Shown: in pieces, positions 1 to 5,918 of the stretch
Layout of the letters: the number at the start of each line of letters is the position of its first letter
Numbering within the stretch: the first letter of the stretch is position 1
Assembly (NCBI GenBank): GCA_007135995.1
Contig: SLHU01000117.1
Location: 1-6,558, forward strand
Direction: 5' to 3'
Length of the DNA: 6,558 nucleotides
Source: Clostridiales bacterium
GTDB taxonomy: Bacteria > Bacillota > Clostridia > Saccharofermentanales > UBA5734
Program-made: the position numbers and the translations under genes
Notes under the pieces: model-generated
The model's input: the letters and a program-made list of their open reading frames with translations, nothing else
Databases searched by the model: none
Told to the model about the DNA's origin: nothing

Positions 1-354
1 AAAGCCGAAATGGCCTGCACCAGACCGCTGATTGAAAACGGCTGGTTTGACCCGAGAAGGCAGATCGGACTAAGCGGCAGAACCGTCAGCCCTGATCTTC
101 TGATCACCATTGGCGTTTCCGGGTCTGTTCAGTTTATAGCCGGCATGCGCGGCGCCAAATCGATTATGACGGTTAATACAGACCCGGAAGCGCCCATCTG
201 CGGACTGGCTCATCATGTTTTTGCGGGTGATCTGTACGAGATCATACCCTCGCTGATCAGCCAGATCAGGAAGACGTATCACATCACACAGGGAGGTCCT
301 GAAACATGCCAGATACCGCGACATCCAGAGGCACTGCCTCTGCAGAAAACCTGA
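1..354 (+). CDS. etfA: Electron transfer flavoprotein alpha subunit, C-terminal part (5' end outside window)
   Basis: The visible 117 residues form the FAD-binding C-terminal domain of EtfA, which with EtfB passes electrons between a flavin dehydrogenase and another carrier in the cytoplasm. Seen: the FAD-binding segment [12 protein letters not shown] (about residues 20-31 of the visible part), [12 protein letters not shown] (38-49), NTDPEAPI (59-66) and the closing [10 protein letters not shown] (74-83). The frame is open to base 1, so the ATG at 10 is internal and the true start lies off the left edge. The usual His of the family motif GISGAIQH is Phe here (F45). EtfA proteins normally end soon after the segment ending near K91; this one runs about 26 residues further, into the start of the next gene, with which it shares 49 bases. 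The next gene is a GlcD-type dehydrogenase, so this Etf probably serves it; etfB would be expected just upstream. Family assignment is secure; the electron partner is inferred. Confidence 0.93.
   Translation, partial: KAEMACTRPLIENGWFDPRRQIGLSGRTVSPDLLITIGVSGSVQFIAGMRGAKSIMTVNTDPEAPICGLAHHVFAGDLYEIIPSLISQIRKTYHITQGGPETCQIPRHPEALPLQKT
291..296 (+). promoter_or_regulatory. Shine-Dalgarno site of the GlcD-type gene
   Basis: GGGAGG lies inside the etfA coding region, 9 bases before the ATG at 306. It is the main reason for choosing that start, although the protein then has a longer N-terminus than is usual and overlaps etfA. The next in-frame Met is residue 91, inside the conserved FAD domain, so a later ATG start is not credible. 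Confidence 0.75.
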
Positions 355-1790
355 TCATCAGCAGCCAACGTGTTAATGCCCGCGGATCTCAAAGTACGCA
401 AAGGATATTACTGACAGCTTCGCAGCGGGAGACACTGGCAGCCCTGATACCTGAAGACAGGGTTTTTCAGGGTGAAGCAATCAGTGAGGACTACAGCCAT
501 GACGAGCTGGGCGGCATCTGCAGCTATCCTGATCTTCTGATAAAAGCAAAGTCAACACAGGAAATCTCTTCCCTGATGCGCTTCTGCGACCAGCAGCGGA
601 TTCCGGTTGTTATCCGCGGCTCGGGAACCGGGCTGGTGGGCAGCAGTGTGGCGATCTGCGGCGGGCTGATGATTGACATGTCGCTGATGAATCAAATCAT
701 AGAGCTCGACAAAGACAATATGACGGTCACCGCTGAGCCCGGTGTCTTGTTGATGGAACTTGCAGAATATGTTGAAGGCAGGGGATGCTTCTACCCGCCG
801 GATCCTGGTGAAAAGTCAGCCACGATCGGCGGTAATATCAGCACCAACGCCGGCGGCATGCGGGCCGTTAAATACGGAGTCACCCGCGACTATGTGCGGG
901 GGCTGACCGTTGTCCTGCCCGGCGGCGATGTCCTTGAGCTTGGCGGTAAAACAGCTAAAAACAGTTCAGGGTATGCGTTAAAAGATCTGATCATCGGATC
1001 AGAAGGAACGCTGGCCGTGATCACACAAGTCATCCTAAAAGTGCTGCCGCTGCCGGCGGTCCGTGTAAGCCTGCTTATACCGTTTCCGGAATTTGAGAAA
1101 GCACTGGCAGTTGTTCCGGCCATCCTCAGCTCGAAGGTGCTGCCGACGGCCGTTGAATTTATGGAGAGAGAAACCATTTTGTTCGCGGAGGATTTTCTGG
1201 GCAAGCGTTTTCCCGACAGTTCAGCGCCCGTTTACCTGCTGCTGACGTTTGATGGTTCCGATCAGTCAAGTGTTGAAAGAGATTATTGCCAGACAGCAGA
1301 CCTGTGCCTGGAAAGGGGGGCACTGGATGCCTATATCATTGACACTGAAGAGCGGCATCAGTCTGTATGGAGCGCACGCGGCGCTTTTCTGGAAGCGATC
1401 AAGGCATCGACCACACAGATGGATGAATGTGACGTGGTCGTTCCCCGAAGCAAGATCGCTGAGTTTATCCGTTTTGGTCATGAAACCGCGGCCCGCATGG
1501 GGCTTCGCATTCCCGGCTTCGGGCATGCCGGTGACGGCAACCTGCATCTTTATATCTGTCGGGACCAGCTCGATGAGAAGCGCTGGCAGGAAAAGCTGGC
1601 GAAGACCTTTGACGCGCTATACGAAAAGGCTGCTCAGCTAGACGGGCAGGTGTCAGGCGAACACGGGATCGGCTATGCCAAAATACCCTATCTTGCCAGC
1701 CAGGCAGGGGACACACACATGCAGCTGATGAAGGGAATCAAAGCAGTCTTCGATCCGCACAATATCTTGAATCCAGGTAAAATATGCTGA
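306..1790 (+). CDS. GlcD-type FAD-linked 2-hydroxyacid dehydrogenase (D-lactate/glycolate dehydrogenase family)
   Basis: A 494-residue cytoplasmic flavoprotein expected to oxidise a 2-hydroxyacid such as D-lactate or glycolate to the 2-oxoacid. The FAD-binding type 4 (PCMH) domain spans about 75-250, with [13 protein letters not shown] (102-114), [20 protein letters not shown] (164-183) and [20 protein letters not shown] (221-240). The FAD-oxidase C-terminal domain spans about 250-492. [11 protein letters not shown] (404-414) and SGEHGIG (450-456) carry H407, H414, E452 and H453, which match the metal-binding set of D-2-hydroxyacid dehydrogenases of this family. It ends with the typical [10 protein letters not shown]. 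Overlap with etfA suggests one operon and an Etf partner, as in the lactate dehydrogenase/Etf complexes of anaerobes such as Acetobacterium (LctBCD). The first 35 or so residues are an unconserved-looking extension. A 20-base imperfect tandem repeat covers the stop. Exact substrate cannot be read from the sequence. Confidence 0.95.
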   Translation: MPDTATSRGTASAENLIISSQRVNARGSQSTQRILLTASQRETLAALIPEDRVFQGEAISEDYSHDELGGICSYPDLLIKAKSTQEISSLMRFCDQQRIPVVIRGSGTGLVGSSVAICGGLMIDMSLMNQIIELDKDNMTVTAEPGVLLMELAEYVEGRGCFYPPDPGEKSATIGGNISTNAGGMRAVKYGVTRDYVRGLTVVLPGGDVLELGGKTAKNSSGYALKDLIIGSEGTLAVITQVILKVLPLPAVRVSLLIPFPEFEKALAVVPAILSSKVLPTAVEFMERETILFAEDFLGKRFPDSSAPVYLLLTFDGSDQSSVERDYCQTADLCLERGALDAYIIDTEERHQSVWSARGAFLEAIKASTTQMDECDVVVPRSKIAEFIRFGHETAARMGLRIPGFGHAGDGNLHLYICRDQLDEKRWQEKLAKTFDALYEKAAQLDGQVSGEHGIGYAKIPYLASQAGDTHMQLMKGIKAVFDPHNILNPGKIC

Positions 1791-1800
1791 ATCCGGGTAA
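1761..1800 (+). repeat. 20-base imperfect tandem duplication at the 3' end of the GlcD-type gene
   Basis: Bases 1761-1780 and 1781-1800 match at 17 of 20 positions (differences at the 6th, 7th and 15th base). The first copy encodes the family's terminal NILNPGK; the second repeats the LNPGK-coding bases but, because 20 is not a multiple of three, in another frame, and supplies the TGA stop. The second copy's own LNPGK frame runs on to a TGA after 12 codons. It looks like an old local duplication that changed the protein's last residues. Confidence 0.8.
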
Positions 1801-1826
1801 ACATGCTGACTGCAGAAACGAGTGAA

Positions 1827-1855
1827 CAGACAGTAACAGTCACTGTTTCTGTCTG
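1827..1855. terminator. Inverted repeat between convergent genes, possible bidirectional terminator
   Basis: CAGACAG (1827-1833) pairs with CTGTCTG (1849-1855). Inside, after one T/T mismatch, AACAG (1835-1839) pairs with CTGTT (1843-1847) around a 3-base TCA loop. The hairpin lies 36 bases after the plus-strand stop and 35 bases after the minus-strand stop, where a shared terminator is expected. Neither side has a clear run of T, so a classical intrinsic terminator is not proven. The rest of the 100-base gap shows nothing recognisable. Confidence 0.45.
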
Positions 1856-1890
1856 CTGGTTAATCACACGGTCCGTGACACTTCCTGACC

Positions 1891-3375
1891 CTAATCTTCA
1901 GTCTCCGCTTCAGAATCATCCTGATCCATCTCCGCCTGGGCGGCCTCTTCTTCGCTGACGCGCAGGGCTTCGAAGTATGCTTCAATTGCTTCCGCGGCCT
2001 GTTCCAGCGCTTCATCAACTGTCAGGCTGCCGGATAATGCCTGCAGCCAGTATCTTCGCAGATACTGGTCATAAAGCGTCTCATAATCCGGTTCCAGGAC
2101 ATTACTGTCCAGTGCGAACGCTTCCAGTGACCGTGTAAACGCAGGTGCCTGGCTTCCCAGCCACTCTCTGTCTTCTTCAAAACCAGAGTAGTCTGTGACA
2201 ACAGGCGGATGTCCGGTTCTAAATGACCAGATTCGCTGTGACTCAGTCATATTCCAGAAATTCACCCATTCAAAAAAATGTTCGATCCGGTTATTGATAA
2301 AAACGGTTGGCACAAATAAATAAGCTTCTGTGACTTGTTTCTGGGCACCGGAACCACCGGGCAGCGGCGCAATGTCGAAACGGACGCCGGCAGCCTGATG
2401 CAAAGAAACATCATACAGGTCGCCGATATACATCAGCAGCTGGCCTGTCCTGAACAACTCAGCATGGTCTTCCGTCGCATCTGGCATTAGACCGTTGTCA
2501 GCCAGGCTGACAATCGATTCTAGATACCGGGCAAAACCGTCGGTCAGAAAATCAACGTCCCTGCTGCCAGCGTTAACGGGCGGATGGCCCAGCTGATTGA
2601 TGCCCAGCGGTCCGAAAATCTGCTCAAAGGACAGTGCCAGCCCGTACGGAATCGCGTTTAGTTCACCGGCCAGGCTGTCTGCGACGGAAAACAGCGCTTC
2701 CAGGGTGTCAGGGGGGGCTTCATAGCCATGTGTCTCAAATAAATCACTGCGATAAAACAGGCGCTGCGGAATATATGCCATGGGCACAGCAGCATCACTT
2801 TCCTGACCGTTAGCGGTGGTAAACGACAGTTCACGCATAACGTTTTCCGGATAATGATCTTTTCTTACATTAAACACCAGTTCCGGTTCTGCCTCCCCCT
2901 CAAACAACTTCTCCGCTCTGTACATGTCACTGATGTCTGTCAGCAGACCCCAGTCTTCATAGTATTTGATCTGCCGATAGTTCTGGATGATGAAATCAGG
3001 CCCGTTCCCGGCCGCTGGAGCGGCTGCCATTTTCTGGTGCAGCAAAGGCCACGACATGCTTGCAAGCTGAATAAACGTATGACTGCTTTCGGTATTAAAC
3101 TCTCTGACAAGCTGTTCCAGAACGTTCTTTTCCACGCCTTCAAATCCTGACCAGACTGATAAAATCTCGCGATTTTCAAGATCACGGGGCTCTGGCAGAG
3201 GCAGGGTCTCAATTGTCGGCGCTGTTATTTCCGGCATGGTGTCTTGTGTTTCTTCAGTTTCCCTGTTCGGGGGGCTGTCTGGGTCATCTGTTTCAAAAAG
3301 AACGCAAGCTGAAGAAAAAACCAAAGCAGTAAGCGCGATCAAAAAAATAAAGCGTTTGAAAATCATTCGTGACAT
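1891..3375 (-). CDS. Extracytoplasmic solute-binding lipoprotein (ABC sugar-type binding protein)
   Basis: A 494-residue protein resembling family 1/8 solute-binding proteins, which catch sugars or similar solutes outside the membrane for an ABC importer. A basic start (RMIFKR) and hydrophobic stretch (about 9-20) lead to FSSAC, with C24 as the likely lipidated cysteine; Ser at -3 is weaker than the usual Leu. Residues 28-68 are an acidic, Pro/Thr-rich linker. The binding domain starts near REILSVWSGFEGVEKNVLEQ (69-88), a typical opening, followed by AAGNGPDFII (121-130), the usual 'target location' segment. The last 20 or so residues are almost all acidic or Ala. GGAGG (3382-3386 on this strand's complement) sits 6 bases before the ATG at 3375, fixing the start over the second Met at codon 4. 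It follows the aldo/keto reductase gene by 22 bases, so the two are probably co-transcribed. No permease or ATPase gene is in the window. Substrate unknown. Confidence 0.9.
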   Translation of the reverse strand: MSRMIFKRFIFLIALTALVFSSACVLFETDDPDSPPNRETEETQDTMPEITAPTIETLPLPEPRDLENREILSVWSGFEGVEKNVLEQLVREFNTESSHTFIQLASMSWPLLHQKMAAAPAAGNGPDFIIQNYRQIKYYEDWGLLTDISDMYRAEKLFEGEAEPELVFNVRKDHYPENVMRELSFTTANGQESDAAVPMAYIPQRLFYRSDLFETHGYEAPPDTLEALFSVADSLAGELNAIPYGLALSFEQIFGPLGINQLGHPPVNAGSRDVDFLTDGFARYLESIVSLADNGLMPDATEDHAELFRTGQLLMYIGDLYDVSLHQAAGVRFDIAPLPGGSGAQKQVTEAYLFVPTVFINNRIEHFFEWVNFWNMTESQRIWSFRTGHPPVVTDYSGFEEDREWLGSQAPAFTRSLEAFALDSNVLEPDYETLYDQYLRRYWLQALSGSLTVDEALEQAAEAIEAYFEALRVSEEEAAQAEMDQDDSEAETED

Positions 3376-3397
3376 GTATGGCCTCCAGGATGACTGG

Positions 3398-4519
3398 TTA
3401 TCCCAGCGTGGCAGCTGTTTCTTTCAGCTGCTTGATGATCGCGATTTTCTGCGGACATTTTGGCTCACATAAACCACATTCAATACAAGCGTCTGCTTTC
3501 TTGCCACTAAGCCAGTCCACCTCACCGATCTGGGTATACTGACTTTTCGCATGGTCTGTAAGCCCATACACGCGATGATAATTCATCAGTTGAAAATTCA
3601 GCGGTATATTCACGCCATGGGTGCAGGGCATGCAGTAATTGCAGCCGGTACAGTAAAGATCAGCCATTTTTTTGTTCTCAGCCATGGATTGTTCTATTTT
3701 CTTCAGCTCATCATCACTTAGCGCTTTTTTATTATCTGCGACCTGCGCGTTTTCTTCGACCATGGCCATACTGCTCATGCCTGACAGCGCACAAGAGACA
3801 AACGGGTTGGCCAGGACAAAACGCATCGCCAGTTCAGCACTGCTGGTCATACCCGGCAGCATTTTCTGGATGGTTTCAGAAGGTGCGCCCAGGCGGCCGC
3901 CGCCGACAGGACCCATGATCACCACACCCAGGCCTTGCTCATGTGCGTGTTGAATAGCCTTTTCATGAGAACGGTCCAGCAGATTATACTGGCATAAAAC
4001 AGACTCAAAATGGCCTGTGTCGACAAGCTTGATCATATTTTCCGGCTCGTCATGAAAAGAGAAGGACAAATGGCGGATCAGGCCTTGTTCTTTCGCCTTC
4101 AGAACCGCTTCCAGCGGGCCGTCAGGTTTATTGATTTTTTCATTGTAGGTCTCCCAGCCGATCCCCCACAAATGATAAAAATCAATGGTGTCAATATCCA
4201 GCTGCCGCAGTGACTTCTCAAGACGCTTCATCGCGTTGGCACCCGAATCATCCTCTATCGGATTCTTCGTTGACACCATCACTTGATCTCGAATTCCCTT
4301 CAGGGCCTTGCCGACAATAATTTCACTTTGTCCATCGCAGTAATAAGGCGCTGTGTCAATATAATTAACTCCCAGCTCAACTGCTCTGCGGATCATACGA
4401 ATGCTTTCATCTTCATCGTAAACGGTCTTGTCTTCAACGGTCTGACTTGGAAGGCGCATCGCCCCAAATCCAAGTGCGGATATGTTTTTGCCAGTCTGGC
4501 CGAATTTTCTGTATTGCAT
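3398..4519 (-). CDS. Aldo/keto reductase with C-terminal 4Fe-4S ferredoxin-like domain
   Basis: A 373-residue cytoplasmic oxidoreductase of the COG1453 type. The TIM-barrel aldo/keto reductase domain fills about 1-275, opening with YRKFGQTGKNISALGFGAMR (3-22). The catalytic tetrad can be placed at D55 and Y60 (NYIDTAPYY), K85 (MVSTK) and H116 (FYHLW). The C-terminal part has eight cysteines: C290, C293, C296 and C299 (YCTGCNYCMPCTHGVNIP) and C345, C348, C351 and C355 (CIECGLCEPKCP), enough for two 4Fe-4S clusters. Such a fusion suggests electrons are exchanged between a ferredoxin-type route and a carbonyl or sugar alcohol substrate, possibly with NAD(P)H; this is inference. GGAGG (4526-4530) lies 6 bases before the ATG at 4519. 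It probably forms an operon with the binding protein 22 bases downstream. The substrate is not readable from the sequence. Confidence 0.95.
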   Translation of the reverse strand: MQYRKFGQTGKNISALGFGAMRLPSQTVEDKTVYDEDESIRMIRRAVELGVNYIDTAPYYCDGQSEIIVGKALKGIRDQVMVSTKNPIEDDSGANAMKRLEKSLRQLDIDTIDFYHLWGIGWETYNEKINKPDGPLEAVLKAKEQGLIRHLSFSFHDEPENMIKLVDTGHFESVLCQYNLLDRSHEKAIQHAHEQGLGVVIMGPVGGGRLGAPSETIQKMLPGMTSSAELAMRFVLANPFVSCALSGMSSMAMVEENAQVADNKKALSDDELKKIEQSMAENKKMADLYCTGCNYCMPCTHGVNIPLNFQLMNYHRVYGLTDHAKSQYTQIGEVDWLSGKKADACIECGLCEPKCPQKIAIIKQLKETAATLG

Positions 4520-4559
4520 GATTTTCCTCCATCATTTGCTTTGCTGCTTACAGACAACT

Positions 4560-4582
4560 GACAGGCTGTTTTCCAGCCTGTC
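4560..4582 (-). terminator. Perfect 9-bp hairpin in the leader of the aldo/keto reductase gene
   Basis: GACAGGCTG (4560-4568) pairs perfectly with CAGCCTGTC (4574-4582) around a 5-base loop, which reads GAAAA on the minus strand. It lies about 40 bases before the reductase ATG and 26 bases after the stop of the doubtful small ORF. On the minus strand it is followed by AGTTGTCTGT, only moderately T-rich, so it may be a weak terminator, an mRNA-stabilising stem or a processing signal between upstream and downstream genes. It is the strongest simple stem in the window. Confidence 0.45.
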
Positions 4583-4608
4583 CGAGGTTCAGGTAAGCCG
4601 TTATTCGA

Positions 4609-4848
4609 TTAGCTGCTCTCTAAGTATAACTGATTCAGCGTCTTTTTTGTATCATCCGCATGATAATACGCAGTGCCAAACGGAAAACATCCAAATGATC
4701 CGTTTGTATTGTAGGCTCCGTCAGAAACGAAAAATATGATGTCAGATGATGATCCCGGCAAAACCCATAGCTGCTTTTTTTCTTCAGTGACCGCTATTTT
4801 GAGAATGGCCGGCTGTACCCCATGGTAAATGATCCCGGCAAAACCCAT
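4609..4848 (-). CDS. Doubtful small ORF (79 aa), possible gene remnant
   Basis: I do not recognise this 79-residue product. It begins MGFAGIIYHG, has no membrane segment or known motif, and its second half (FVSDGAYNTNGSFGCFPFG, then a YYHADDTKK segment) is rich in Gly and aromatic residues and looks protein-like. A GAAGG sequence 9 bases before the ATG could serve as a ribosome site. Against a normal gene: its start and its codons 26-33 lie in the two copies of an exact 26-base repeat spaced 80 bases apart, so the same DNA is read in two frames within one short ORF. The second copy gives QLWVLPGS here; the first copy gives the same peptide only in the frame of the upstream URO-D gene. This fits a rearranged or decayed gene end better than an intact protein. 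It lies in the same direction as its neighbours, 29 bases after the URO-D stop. Confidence 0.3.
   Translation of the reverse strand: MGFAGIIYHGVQPAILKIAVTEEKKQLWVLPGSSSDIIFFVSDGAYNTNGSFGCFPFGTAYYHADDTKKTLNQLYLESS
4624..4629 (-). promoter_or_regulatory. Possible -10 element upstream of the aldo/keto reductase gene
   Basis: On the minus strand the bases read TATACT, one mismatch from the TATAAT consensus, about 105 bases before the reductase ATG. The hexamer 17 bases upstream (TACAAA) matches the -35 consensus at only three positions, and the site overlaps the end of the doubtful small ORF. A promoter here would put the reductase and binding protein under separate control with the hairpin in their leader. 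Weak evidence. Confidence 0.2.
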
Positions 4849-4865
4849 AGCTGCCAGCCTTCTTC
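4749..4865. repeat. Pair of 26-base exact direct repeats, 80 bases apart
   Basis: Bases 4749-4774 and 4829-4854 are identical over 26 positions. On the minus strand similarity continues upstream: after five unmatched bases both copies show GAAGAA, so the repeat extends to 4785 and 4865 with 32 of 37 positions equal. The bases between the copies are not themselves repeated. Both copies can be read as EE-x-x-QLWVLPGS, but in different frames because the 80-base offset is not a multiple of three. Two copies only, so it is not a CRISPR; no flanking inverted repeats or target-site duplication were seen. Confidence 0.9.
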
Positions 4866-4877
4866 GTCACAAGCCTG

Positions 4878-5837
4878 TTACGCGTCGGGATAATGGCCTT
4901 CCTGACGCCAGATATCCAGCATCATCTGGTATCTTTCCAGAGCCATACCCGTATAAATGCAGTTTGATGTTGAAAATATATAGCCGCCGCCCGGCATGCC
5001 GGCATGAAGCGAATCGCGGACAGCCGCAGCGGCCTCTTCATCCGTACCGGTTTGCATCAGGCCGCAGTTGACGTTGCCAATCAGGCAAACCTGGCTGCCA
5101 TAGAGGCGTTTGACTTCAGACAGGTCAACACCGGCTTGCGGATCAAGTGAATGAAGCGCATCGGGTTTGGCATCGACCAGCTGGTCGATGATGGGCATGA
5201 TATCACCGTCAGTGTGCTTGATAGAATAAAAGCCGCGCTCCCGATAGCCCTGAATCAGGCGGGCCAGGTAAGGCGTGACATATTCTGCGAATAACGCCGG
5301 GCTTAAAAAAGGACCGGTATTGAGGCAATAATCAGAACACAGGGCAAAGCCATCCAGAAAACCCTGCTGGGCCAGCTTATCCGCTTTTTCCAGTGCCTGG
5401 TCCACGTTTCGTGCGGCCTCCTGCTTCAGATTTTTTTCGTCTTCAAACAGACGATAGGAGAAATCAACCATATGATTGCCGTCAGGAATACCAAACGTGG
5501 CATCTCCGTGCAGCATCAGAAAATACTTGTCACCGGTCTTATCACGGATCAAGCTGAGCAGGCGCATGGTTTCATCCAGTGTCCCCGGATTCGGATGGAG
5601 AAAAATCGCGCTGTGCTCAAAAAGCTCAGCTGTCTGGATATAGATGTCCGCCATATCCGCACGGTGCAGGGCGCGCTCCTGTTCCGACATCTGCTGCCAT
5701 TGTTCATAATAGCGATGGCTGGGATGGACTTTGCCAAAAACCTCCATCGTCAGAAAAAATACCAGTTCGAAGTGCGGAACCCGTCCGCTCAGTGGTTTGC
5801 GTTCCAATGCCTTGATGAATCGTTCGCGTGGCTGCAT
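4878..5837 (-). CDS. Uroporphyrinogen decarboxylase (URO-D) family protein, not a true HemE
   Basis: A 319-residue cytoplasmic TIM-barrel protein of the URO-D superfamily (COG0407), which includes haem-pathway decarboxylases and corrinoid methyltransferases such as MtaA. Seen: an N-terminal PRERFIKALERK (3-14), SDYCLNTGPFLSPALFAEYV (168-187), KHTDGDIMPIIDQLVDA (207-223), LHSLDPQAGVDLSEVKRLYG (228-247), LIGNVNCG (252-259) and GGGYIFSTSNCIYTGM (283-298). The N-terminal Arg-rich RQAGR motif of genuine HemE is missing and the protein is shorter than HemE. Methyltransferase relatives bind zinc with HxC plus a distant Cys; here the first is H208-T-D with no Cys, while C258 and C293 remain, so zinc binding is uncertain. 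A GAAAGGA site ends 7 bases before the ATG. The sulfatase gene ends 81 bases upstream, so co-transcription is plausible. The reaction is unknown; a catabolic or methyl-transfer role linked to the sulfatase substrate is only inference. Confidence 0.92.
   Translation of the reverse strand: MQPRERFIKALERKPLSGRVPHFELVFFLTMEVFGKVHPSHRYYEQWQQMSEQERALHRADMADIYIQTAELFEHSAIFLHPNPGTLDETMRLLSLIRDKTGDKYFLMLHGDATFGIPDGNHMVDFSYRLFEDEKNLKQEAARNVDQALEKADKLAQQGFLDGFALCSDYCLNTGPFLSPALFAEYVTPYLARLIQGYRERGFYSIKHTDGDIMPIIDQLVDAKPDALHSLDPQAGVDLSEVKRLYGSQVCLIGNVNCGLMQTGTDEEAAAAVRDSLHAGMPGGGYIFSTSNCIYTGMALERYQMMLDIWRQEGHYPDA
5171..5190. repeat. Perfect 20-base palindrome inside the URO-D family gene
   Basis: CATCGACCAG is followed directly by its reverse complement CTGGTCGATG. 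It encodes the segment IDQLVD of the conserved IIDQLVDA motif, so protein coding explains most of it, though the perfect symmetry could also form an operator-like site. No second copy was seen in the window. Confidence 0.6.
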
Positions 5838-5918
5838 TGTTTTTTCCTTTCCAGAAGAGAGTCTTTTTCTGCTTGATGACCGGTTTACTGCTCAGCAGCC
5901 CGATCAATATCTTAGTGT

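Noticed and set aside
987..1002. CTGATC-ATCG-GATCAG hairpin as a regulatory element
   Set aside because: It lies in the middle of the dehydrogenase coding sequence, encodes conserved residues DLIIGSEG and is short; chance is sufficient.
890..1641. Open frames on both strands inside the GlcD-type gene (e.g. 890-1204 minus, 1249-1641 plus, 1266-1547 minus)
   Set aside because: They lie wholly within a gene with full-length family similarity, and their products are Arg/Ser/Pro-rich with no recognisable motifs; they are shadows.
2854..3472. Plus-strand frames at 2854-3150 and 3236-3472, and a minus-strand frame at 2940-3212
   Set aside because: They are covered by the solute-binding protein and reductase coding regions and show no motif or convincing ribosome site.
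3672..4739. Plus-strand frames at 3672-3953, 4010-4213, 4283-4561 and 4482-4739
   Set aside because: Most of their length is antisense to the aldo/keto reductase; the products look like reverse-strand translations of that gene and the leader hairpin.
4749..4865. Direct repeat as a CRISPR array or insertion-sequence end
   Set aside because: Only two copies in direct orientation, no regular spacer series, no cas or transposase gene and no terminal inverted repeats in the window.
4878..5837. True haem-biosynthesis uroporphyrinogen decarboxylase (hemE)
   Set aside because: The conserved N-terminal RQAGR region is missing, the protein is short, and the neighbours are catabolic and not haem genes.
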